A stretch of 64,000 nt of DNA from Micromonospora chokoriensis (GTDB lineage Bacteria; Actinomycetota; Actinomycetes; Mycobacteriales; Micromonosporaceae): positions 3,534,001-3,598,000 of the forward strand of contig NZ_LT607409.1 in NCBI RefSeq assembly GCF_900091505.1, given 5' to 3'. The notes beneath the pieces are model-generated. The model was not told the origin of the DNA. It ran no database searches and saw nothing but the letters and a program-made list of their open reading frames with translations. The first letter of the stretch is position 1. Every line of letters starts with the position of its first letter. Below, piece after piece: positions 44,701-51,602 of the stretch. The position numbers were made by a program, and so were the translations under genes.

Positions 44701-47700
44701 TTCGTCAGGCACGTGCTCGACGAGGCTGCGCAGCACCTGGTGACCGAAGTCCTGGTTGATCGCGTCCAGGCGTTCGATCAGCGGAGCAAACTTGCCGCGA
44801 TCCTCCACATCCTCCGAGGTGCTGCCCTGCCGGTCGACGAACATCTGGCGCAGCAGGACGCGTACCGGCTCGGACGCCGGATCGGTGTTCTCGGCCAACG
44901 CGATGATGAAGTCGATCGCCAGGTCCTTGAGCTGCTGCTCCCAGTTCTGGTCGTTGACCAACTCGACGAGTACCTGCTCGGCAAGCAGCTGATGCAGTAG
45001 CCGCAGCCGGTCGGCGCGTACTGTGACGAGCCGGGCCGCTTCGACCCCGAGCAGGTCGGCCGTGGTCAGCTCGGCGGTCGGGACCGACACCCGCATCAGC
45101 TTCTGCACCAGCTCCACCTGCAGACCCGAGTTGGAGAAGATCGTCGTCAACGCGAGGAACTGCAGCACTGTTCGTGCTCTACCGCGAACCTGCCGCAGAT
45201 GCGTGCGCACGTACCCTTCGAGCTTGTTGAACTCCCGCTCGTAGGTGATCAGGCCGTAGAAGAACGGGGTGCGGTAGACCGCGTAGCCGGGGGTGCGTAG
45301 CAGACCCAGTTCGGACAGCCTGCGCGGGTCGTCGGTGAGTTCAGAGTACCGGCGGCGAAACCACTCTCCCTCCTCGTCATCCAGCGGCTCCGACACGCTC
45401 AGGGTGCTCCGATCGGCCGTCGGCCCGACCGTGCGCCGCACGTACAGGATGGTCACCCGGGCGTTGCGGCTGTTGAGCTCGCGGTAGAGCTGCTCGCGGT
45501 AGGGCTCGGACAGGTCGCCACCGTCCGCTACCAGTAGGACCGGGCGCTGAGTGAGCACGAAGAGGCCCTGGAGTCGATCGGCGATCAGACTGACGCGTGC
45601 CCCATCGATGGGGATGCCGATCCGCAGTACGGCCACCGGATGTTCCAGGTGCAGATCCCACGCGGCACGCAACGCGGTCGTCGTGCCGCCGGAACCCGGT
45701 TGATGCTCCAGCAGCACCGTCCGGGTGCGATGGCTCTCCAAGCTCTTGCGGACGGCCGCGAGCAGTGCCTCGTTGACCGTACGCGGAACGTCGGCCCCGG
45801 CGTCCAGATCGGCCCAGGTGATCAGGCCTCCGCGCCAGAACGCCTCGTCCCCGCTGCGGGTCTCGCTTTGTTCGATCTCGCCGTGCAGCACCGTCATGTG
45901 CTCTTGCAGGACCTGCATGGTCTCGGTGGACACGTCGACGAGCCGGCCGTCCACCGTGGGCAAGCTGTGGTTGCGTTGCAGCGGTGTCGTGCCCGCGGTC
46001 ACGGCCAGCCGGGCCAGGAAGTCCGGGACGGGCAGCGGGACGTTGGTGATCGGTACCATCGAGTGCAGCTCGGCCGTCCCGACGTGCACGAACGTGGCCG
46101 AGCCCCTGGTGACCTCGTCAATCGCGTCGATCACGCGCAGCAGCCGATCCCGGCTGGAGTTCGCGACGTCCTGTGTGCCCCCCTCAAGTAACAGAACCGT
46201 GATGGGTACCTCTCCGGTCGCGGCGCGGAACGAGGCCATGAGCTGCCGGATGATGTCCAGTCGCTGGTGCACCCAGCTGCGGAACTCCAGCGGTCGTTCC
46301 CGGCGTGAGGTTGAACCGGCCGCGAGCATCCAGGCCGTACTGCGGTCGTAGGCGGCTTGCGGCCGGTCGGTGGTGAGGGTGTGCACCGATCGTTGCGCGC
46401 GTACCAGCGGGGAGGCCGTCGCGTAGAGGCCGTCAGCATCCGACGTAGGGTCTAGATCGATGACCACCGACCACGGTAGTTGACCGATCGCCGCCAGCTC
46501 CGGGATCCGCGGCAACTGCTCCGCGACCAGCACGTACCGGGCCGCCCGCGGTGAGAACCGGGACACCGCCTGCCAGCCCTGCTCCCACAGTGCGTCGTTC
46601 TGCTCGGCCGTCGGGGGCGTCGGGGTCTGGTCCTCCTTGACGGTGAACATCCGCCGATAGCGCAGGGTGTACCAGCCCGCGTAGGCGAGGCAGACGCGGG
46701 CCTCGTCGGTGCCGGGAAACCGCCGTGCCCACTGGAGGGCCGCGACCATCCGGGTCAGCATCACCTGCTGACGGAGCTGGTCGGAACGGCCCGGCTGGGT
46801 GTTGACCCAGTCGCCTATGCCGGCCCGCCCACTCCGCAGAAGATCGACCAGCCATCGATGCCCGTCCGGAATCACCTGGGTGGTCGGTGCCTCGGCTGCG
46901 TCGAGGCAGGACGACAACACGGGCAGCGTGATGTCCGCGTAGAAGTTGATCAGGACACTGAGCTCCAGGTACGCGAGGTCGATGCCCGCCACCGAGATCC
47001 GAGCCTGGTCCACGTCGACGATCCAGAAGCTGTCGTCACCGGCGCCCTCGATCTCGGACCGCTCGACCAGCAGGTTACCTACGTGCAGGTCGCCGTGGGC
47101 CAGCCCGGCCATCACCGGAAGCCTGTCCTCACCGTGCGGGTCCAGCAGCCGTCGCGGGTTGGCGAAGGCGCGCCCGTGATCGTCGAGCACGTCGTTCGCG
47201 CCGAACAGGTCGGCCACCACGGACAAGCTTTGCTCCGCCTTGTCCACACCGACCACGGTGGCGAGCATCTCGTACGGGGTCATCAGGGTGACTGAGCTGG
47301 GATCCGACCAGGCCGCCATGACCTCACGGCTGAGGTGGCGCACCACGCGTAGCAGGTTGGTGGACTCCCGTCCCGGCGGAGTGAACCGTGCAAGACTGCC
47401 ACCGGCCACCTCGTGCAGCGAGGCGACCAGGCCTTCCGGGCCGTCACCCTGCTTGTAGATCTCCAGCAGCCGGGGCAGGTGCCGTTCGGCGAACTGCTCG
47501 TCGCGTTGCCGGATCAGCCGGTGTGCCGCCCGCTCGTTCGGCTGCACGAGATTGTCCGCCGCCGGCCCGACGCGCAGCACATAGGAGCCGGGAGCCCGGT
47601 CGGCGGTCTCGCCGCTGACGTCGATGCGGACCAGCTCCACACCGGAGCGACCGGGTGCCATCGGGGCAAAAAGAATCTTCGCTGCCGGGAGCCATTCCCG

Positions 47701-47760
47701 CAGGGCGGCCTCTGCCAGTTCCTGGTGTCGGGGGTCGCGCAGGCGAAGCTCTTCTTTCAT
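41716..47760 (-). CDS. Giant SAMD9-like STAND NTPase with kinase-like and LOTUS-like domains
   Basis: 2014 aa from ATG 47760 (GGGAGG 8 nt upstream; an upstream in-frame start adds 15 residues). In order: an aminoglycoside-phosphotransferase/kinase-like domain (about 20-380; HGDLHVGNLL at 222, DVDQA at 249); a Rossmann-like segment (about 420-590; LPWSVVIDLDP); a STAND ATPase with the unusual P-loop EHQPGSGGTTTALRAAWDL (about 685-703) and RPVLLVADGGD (739-749); winged-helix region; TPR-like helices (about 1015-1250); an OB-like segment (NFFLGFSPEG, about 1412); a cold-shock-like segment (IGRILYVSEQNRTGIIQ to GPRGADARDVELF, 1556-1620); and three LOTUS/OST-HTH-like repeats (about 1745-1807, 1835-1903, 1929-1995; KLPGWTV twice). 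The P-loop, TPR and OB order follows the animal antiviral SAMD9 family. Likely a sensor-effector of phage or RNA stress; role inferred. Confidence 0.75.
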   Translation of the reverse strand: MKEELRLRDPRHQELAEAALREWLPAAKILFAPMAPGRSGVELVRIDVSGETADRAPGSYVLRVGPAADNLVQPNERAAHRLIRQRDEQFAERHLPRLLEIYKQGDGPEGLVASLHEVAGGSLARFTPPGRESTNLLRVVRHLSREVMAAWSDPSSVTLMTPYEMLATVVGVDKAEQSLSVVADLFGANDVLDDHGRAFANPRRLLDPHGEDRLPVMAGLAHGDLHVGNLLVERSEIEGAGDDSFWIVDVDQARISVAGIDLAYLELSVLINFYADITLPVLSSCLDAAEAPTTQVIPDGHRWLVDLLRSGRAGIGDWVNTQPGRSDQLRQQVMLTRMVAALQWARRFPGTDEARVCLAYAGWYTLRYRRMFTVKEDQTPTPPTAEQNDALWEQGWQAVSRFSPRAARYVLVAEQLPRIPELAAIGQLPWSVVIDLDPTSDADGLYATASPLVRAQRSVHTLTTDRPQAAYDRSTAWMLAAGSTSRRERPLEFRSWVHQRLDIIRQLMASFRAATGEVPITVLLLEGGTQDVANSSRDRLLRVIDAIDEVTRGSATFVHVGTAELHSMVPITNVPLPVPDFLARLAVTAGTTPLQRNHSLPTVDGRLVDVSTETMQVLQEHMTVLHGEIEQSETRSGDEAFWRGGLITWADLDAGADVPRTVNEALLAAVRKSLESHRTRTVLLEHQPGSGGTTTALRAAWDLHLEHPVAVLRIGIPIDGARVSLIADRLQGLFVLTQRPVLLVADGGDLSEPYREQLYRELNSRNARVTILYVRRTVGPTADRSTLSVSEPLDDEEGEWFRRRYSELTDDPRRLSELGLLRTPGYAVYRTPFFYGLITYEREFNKLEGYVRTHLRQVRGRARTVLQFLALTTIFSNSGLQVELVQKLMRVSVPTAELTTADLLGVEAARLVTVRADRLRLLHQLLAEQVLVELVNDQNWEQQLKDLAIDFIIALAENTDPASEPVRVLLRQMFVDRQGSTSEDVEDRGKFAPLIERLDAINQDFGHQVLRSLVEHVPDEPHFWNHLGRHQMYVIDRELDKAEEYVSRAVELVPGDALHHHTLGLVRRSRMRQEMRRARRYGLSAVMIATDEWFARTVECFTTARELSPDGIYGYITHVQAIVDVAEVLKRAQGVQSVAELDNDASEWITENLTVANELLDAAAQLYGTLEQPDIYMTRCQTDIRRLYDDLDSVVELWEVAVAGTRSSPALRRALAQAYYVRGKRSWRELDEDELRRIVQLANHNLSLSSRKEEDYRLWFEAYKLLPGFDIDEVLGKLKGWSDRFPSWRSHYYQYCLQFYLWFDGRMDDRDRFIVPQQQAYKNMIGRTRQAFLWLATSPAWCPLVADTDLGGWNRPANFWSNTEPLQRVNGIIDYIDGPQAGRIELAEKVTAFFVPIIGGFQKDSNENDEVNFFLGFSPEGLRAWAVEPGHLPDALHAREADRHREHVPLLPRQNRAVPQQRQTERADELHRDRIVSFATALLEARSSVGDTQLSFLVERVRAAFQMADVDIASIIRDADRFSLTNDDDPIVYLLAAGRTTDGRMSALARAEGEQIGRILYVSEQNRTGIIQAVDDLRMNFDFDRIVNREPGRSPKRGQVVRFVLTLGPRGADARDVELFPETTSYVGGETVDVADLPGRFESDLHIELERLLADDRDSVPVTEVRDWAESRFVGAAPLAQRLGVPSLDALWGQYAWLHRFGTGAQQKIKLRSPVAFGRVGGGERTAASIGHTTAATARKNRDAELGAAVAGAVASLRSADGKWPTVKKVQAELKRVLGDRYNFVIGNSSLLSRLEKLPGWTVKNWRVSPVVEVAATTQPDPPAESFSEARTEGRAFEDALASTYQSMVDNDQEPILQVLGARLRTVLGADPYTAVVGKSLKAYIDKLPGWTVTEVRPDVHLLSPVAPVTGPSTGMNAPAVAGPSNPVDWEVLLNEIVTQMVQSGLPLYLTTVGDRLRSALLARGVETKPPKLQALVVRHGWVVDELGPGRRVMRRPGEPTPSVPLQFLGTDDE

Positions 47761-47806
47761 GCAAGGCCTCCCACGTACAACGCAGCCGGCTGTGCGCACG
47801 GTCACC

Positions 47807-48016
47807 TTACTGCCACTGCCTGATGATCTGTCGGTAGCGCTGCCCTGCCGAGCTTACCCAGCGGCCCCAGGTCGAGATGTAGCAAAAGCGGCGCGATTTC
47901 GTCGCCGGATGGGCGATCCCCAGGGCGGACATTCCGTCGGCCATGATTGCCGCTGTCGGCCGCGGCCGCTCTACCCTGACGGTCAGTTCGGCGGGCGGCA
48001 GCGCCGGATTCTCCAT
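47807..48016 (-). CDS. Small upstream peptide of the STAND gene
   Basis: 69 codons ending 46 nt before the STAND start, same strand. Third codon positions are strongly G/C, as in real genes here. The tail SRRFCYISTWGRWVSSAGQR plus YRQIIRQWQ is basic and aromatic. No ribosome site fits the ATG at 48016, and a stop codon precedes it directly. It could be a small partner, a leader peptide, a RiPP-like precursor or chance. Confidence 0.35.
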   Translation of the reverse strand: MENPALPPAELTVRVERPRPTAAIMADGMSALGIAHPATKSRRFCYISTWGRWVSSAGQRYRQIIRQWQ

Positions 48017-48155
48017 CTACCGGCGCCGTGCCAGTCCACCTCTCCTCGCAACCCGAGGATCTCCGCCGGCGAAGCCATGTTGTCCAGCATTACCACGATC
48101 ATGCAGACGAGCGGACCGTTGACCTGCGCACGCCCTCGATGCCAGCCCGGCGGCG

Positions 48156-49403
48156 TCAGGTCGTGGAGGCCGGGGCCGTCTCGCGGACCAGCGTGACAGC
48201 GCTGCGGTTGGCGGCCGGAATGATCAGCGCCGATGCGACGAGCGCGGCGACGGCGATGCCCAGCCATCCCCAGAAGCCGAAGGCGATGACCAGGCCGGAG
48301 AGCGCCGCCGGGCCGATGATGTTCTGCGTGATCACGTGCAGGTCGAACGCCCCCAGGTACTCGCCCTGGGCGTGCTCGGGGGCGAGGCCGAACGCGAGCC
48401 CCCAACCGGAGGCGGCCTGCATCACCTCGGCCACGGAGAGGATCAGCACGGCGGCGACGATCGCCACGGACGCCAGGACCACGTTGTCGTCGAGCGCGGT
48501 CACCGCCAGGACCGCGCAGCCGCCGGCCAGCCAGTAGCCGGAGCGCCGGGCGAGCCGACCGGCGCCGGGCACGGTGTCCGCGCCCCGGCTGGCCCGTACC
48601 TGGAACAGGATGACGAACGCGGTGTTGACGATCAGCAGCAGAGGAATCAGGAAGTGCGGCAGGTCGGTGCGGTTGAGCGCCCAGAGCGGCAGCGTCACCA
48701 GGATGATGCTGACGTGCGAGGCGAGGATCGTCGAGACGCCGATCACCGCGAGGAAGCGTGGGTCGCGGACTGCGGCGAAACGCTTGAAGCCCACCGGCGC
48801 GGGACGCGGCGGTACGTCGGGCAGGCGGGTGACGAGCAGCGCGGCACCGGCCATCAACGCGGCGGTGGTGAGGGGGATCAGCACGAGCAGCCGTTGGCTG
48901 AGGGCGGCGACGGCCGCCACGCCGATGCCGATGCTGAACCCGATGTTGAACACCGACCGCATCATGGCCTTGAGCTTCACCCGCTCCTGGGCGGGCACGA
49001 GGTTGCCGATGAGGGCCCCGTTGGTCGGGCCGGTGCCGTACTCGAGGAAGCCGACGGTGACCACCAGCGCGAAGAAGGCGGTCGCGCTGTCGACCAGGCT
49101 GTAGAGCCCGAATCCGACCGCCAGCGCGGCGAACAGGATGACGAGCAGGCGGCGGGCGCCCACCCGGTCGGCGATCACACCGAACAGGACCGACGAGAGG
49201 AAGGCGGACAGGCCGGCGGCCGACAGGCCCAGGCCCACCTGCCGGGCGTCGAGTCCGACACGCAGCGTGAAGTAGACGACGCTGCCGCTGAGGAAGACTC
49301 CCTTGCCGATGGACTCGGCCAGTCGGATCGCGATCAGCTTCCGGCGGAGCGGGTCGGTCGGTACCAGGCCGGCGAGAACGTCCGTCACTCGTGACAAGGG
49401 CAT
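48156..49403 (-). CDS. MFS transporter
   Basis: 415 aa with about twelve hydrophobic segments. LFGVIADRVGARRLLVILFA matches the MFS loop 2-3 motif. VGFLEYGTGPTNGALIGNLV is characteristic of a subgroup found beside actinobacterial NRPS/PKS clusters. Divergent from the LuxR-type regulator across 349 bp; likely exports the cluster product. Confidence 0.87.
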   Translation of the reverse strand: MPLSRVTDVLAGLVPTDPLRRKLIAIRLAESIGKGVFLSGSVVYFTLRVGLDARQVGLGLSAAGLSAFLSSVLFGVIADRVGARRLLVILFAALAVGFGLYSLVDSATAFFALVVTVGFLEYGTGPTNGALIGNLVPAQERVKLKAMMRSVFNIGFSIGIGVAAVAALSQRLLVLIPLTTAALMAGAALLVTRLPDVPPRPAPVGFKRFAAVRDPRFLAVIGVSTILASHVSIILVTLPLWALNRTDLPHFLIPLLLIVNTAFVILFQVRASRGADTVPGAGRLARRSGYWLAGGCAVLAVTALDDNVVLASVAIVAAVLILSVAEVMQAASGWGLAFGLAPEHAQGEYLGAFDLHVITQNIIGPAALSGLVIAFGFWGWLGIAVAALVASALIIPAANRSAVTLVRETAPASTT

Positions 49404-49634
49404 GGGTCAATCCTGGCGACGGCGGTGTCCGGCGGACAGGGCGACAGGTGCAGCGGGTACGGGACGACGTCCCGGATCGGCCGGGAAATTCCCCCGTGTG
49501 CTCCCGGGTCGGTGGCACGTCGACCGCCAGTGAAAGGTCTGCTGTGGACGGCGCCGCCAGGGCCGAGGCGGAAAATTCGCTCCGGTTTCTGGATGCGTCA
49601 AAAGGCTGACCGAGCCCGTTCCCGGGATCACTTC

Positions 49635-49664
49635 TTGTGTTGTTCTGTTGGCCGTGAGTAGATA
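49635..49664 (+). promoter_or_regulatory. Possible promoter of the LuxR-type regulator
   Basis: TTGTGT (49635-49640), an 18-bp spacer and TAGATA (49659-49664) in the divergent gap 49404-49752. It is a relatively AT-rich patch about 90 bp before the regulator start. The rest of the gap shows no gene. Confidence 0.35.
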
Positions 49665-49752
49665 TTCATCACGACGCGGGGTCGGCGCTACCGCGGCGTT
49701 CCCCCGCGCGACTAAGACACCGCGGGCCGTTCGGACGGGGTGAGGTGGATCA

Positions 49753-50592
49753 ATGGTCAGCGTTGGCTCGGGCTCGGAGCTGACTCGGAACATGAGGCGG
49801 TATCCGGAGGAAGTCACGGCGGAGACATCACCCGACGCGGTGACGGTGGTCCTGGCCGACGCTCAGCCGGTGGTGCGCAGGGGCCTGCACGCCCTGTTGT
49901 CGCCGTCGGCTGAGGTCGCCGTGACAGGCGAGGCGGCGTCCGCGCGGGAGGCGTTGGCGCTGGCCACCGCCACCCGTCCCGACGTGCTCGTTCTCGACGT
50001 CGAGCTGCCGGGGTTCCAGGCGGGGGTGACGATCCAGGAGATCAACCGGGTGTCGCCGTCGACAGCGGTGCTGGTCTTCACCGCGGTCGAGGACGAACAT
50101 GTGATCCTCGCGGCGATGTGGGCGGGCGCCCGGGGCTATGTGCTCAAAAGCTGCCCGGGCGACGGCATCGTCCGGACGATCCGGGGCCTCGCCACGGGTG
50201 AGGTCATCCTCGGCCCCCGGGTGGCCGACAAGCTCATCGGGCAACTGAGCCGGGAGCCCCGCAACCAGCAGCTCTTTCCGGAACTGACAGCCCGTGAGCG
50301 GGAGGTGCTGGAACTGATTGCCTCGGGTATGCGCAACGTGGCGATCGCCGCGAAGCTGAATCTGTCCCCGAAAACGGTCAGCAATCATATTTCCACCATC
50401 TTCAGCAAATTGAACGTCTCCGACCGGTACGAGGCGATCGAGGTCGCCCGCCGGGCGCGGTTGGGACGCCCCGGGCCGCCCGGCCTCCATCGACCGATGG
50501 TGCCCGGTGGCAGCGTTCTGCTGGCCGGTCGGCGTGGTGTCGTGGCGCCGGGCACGGCCGCGTACGCCGACGCGCGGCCGGTGCGGGGGTGA
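49753..50592 (+). CDS. NarL/FixJ-type response regulator
   Basis: 279 aa from ATG 49753 (GAGGTGG upstream). Receiver domain VTVVLADAQPVVRRGLHALL with phosphoacceptor Asp in DVLVLDVELPG and the Lys in GYVLKSC. LuxR HTH LTAREREVLELIASGMRNVA then IAAKLNLSPKTVSNHISTIF. The acidic pair at the start is only Asp-Ala (ADAQ), so phosphorylation may be altered. A 50-residue Gly/Pro/Arg-rich tail follows. No histidine kinase is adjacent. Probable pathway regulator of the NRPS/PKS cluster. Confidence 0.88.
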   Translation: MVSVGSGSELTRNMRRYPEEVTAETSPDAVTVVLADAQPVVRRGLHALLSPSAEVAVTGEAASAREALALATATRPDVLVLDVELPGFQAGVTIQEINRVSPSTAVLVFTAVEDEHVILAAMWAGARGYVLKSCPGDGIVRTIRGLATGEVILGPRVADKLIGQLSREPRNQQLFPELTAREREVLELIASGMRNVAIAAKLNLSPKTVSNHISTIFSKLNVSDRYEAIEVARRARLGRPGPPGLHRPMVPGGSVLLAGRRGVVAPGTAAYADARPVRG

Positions 50593-51437
50593 GCGGGATG
50601 AGCCTGGACCTGGACGCGATCGCCAACCGACTGGAGCCACGGTTCGGCCGGGCCGCGCACCGCTGGGTGGGCACGTTGCGCCAGCGGCTCGACGACCTCG
50701 TCGAGCAGTGGGGGTTGACTCTCGGTGACCCCCTCAAGTCCGGCAACTCCTCGGTGGTGTTCCGGTGCGTGGGCCCCCTCGGCGACGGGGTGCTCAAGCT
50801 GTCCCCGGACAGCTACGCCGTGCGGGAGGAGGTGGACATGCTGCGCCAGTTCGCGTCCAGCGGGCGGGTGCCGGCGGTGCGGGAGTCGGCCAAGGGCGCG
50901 GTCCTGCTCGAAGCTATCCACCCCGGCACCCTCGTGGAGAAGATGCCGCAGCCGCCCTCACCACGGGAGTACGCCACCTTCCTCACCGATCTGCACGGCG
51001 CGGGCGACCCGGCTGCCGCTCCCCGTCAGCTGGCGGACTGGATCGACGTGCTGTTCAACTCGGCGACGCGCCGGGGCGCCGACCTGAGCGGGTCCAAGCG
51101 ACTGCGCGACGACCTGTTCGCGGTGCCCACCGACACCGTGCTGCTGCACGGGGACCTGCACCTCGGCAACGTGCTCAGCGGCGGAGGCAGGGGCCTGGTG
51201 GCGATCGACCCGATGGCGTGCGCCGGTGACCCCTGCTTCGACGCCGTGGACTACGTACTGGAGGGTCTGGACCGCGCGGAGATGGTGCGCCGCCGTGACG
51301 AGCTGGCGAGCGCCGCCGGCATCGACGTGGGCCGGCTCGACGCCTGGTGCCGGGTGACGGCCCCGATCGGCGCCACGTACGTCAGCAATCCCGTGCACTC
51401 CACCGAGCTGGCGGCCTTCGGGCGCGGCGAGTACTGA
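50589..51437 (+). CDS. APH(6)/hydroxyurea-type phosphotransferase
   Basis: 282 aa from GTG 50589, overlapping the regulator stop by 4 nt (GTGA); ATG 50598 is an alternative. Brenner motif LLHGDLHLGNVLS and metal site GLVAIDPMACAGDPCFDAVD identify the APH_6_hur family (streptomycin 6-phosphotransferase-like). Located between the regulator and the first NRPS gene, so it may phosphorylate the product for self-protection or as a tailoring step. Confidence 0.87.
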   Translation: MSGMSLDLDAIANRLEPRFGRAAHRWVGTLRQRLDDLVEQWGLTLGDPLKSGNSSVVFRCVGPLGDGVLKLSPDSYAVREEVDMLRQFASSGRVPAVRESAKGAVLLEAIHPGTLVEKMPQPPSPREYATFLTDLHGAGDPAAAPRQLADWIDVLFNSATRRGADLSGSKRLRDDLFAVPTDTVLLHGDLHLGNVLSGGGRGLVAIDPMACAGDPCFDAVDYVLEGLDRAEMVRRRDELASAAGIDVGRLDAWCRVTAPIGATYVSNPVHSTELAAFGRGEY

Positions 51438-51602
51438 CCGGCCGACCACCGCCCCGGTCCGACGGCGACCCGCGTCGGGCCGGGGCCGCGCCGTGTCCGG
51501 GGACCGGCGTCGACGTGTCGCCGACGCGACCGGGAGCTTTTCCTGGTGGGGCAGGAGAACGTGCTCTGCCGCGCGGGACGCGCCGGGCCGCACGATCGGT
51601 GC

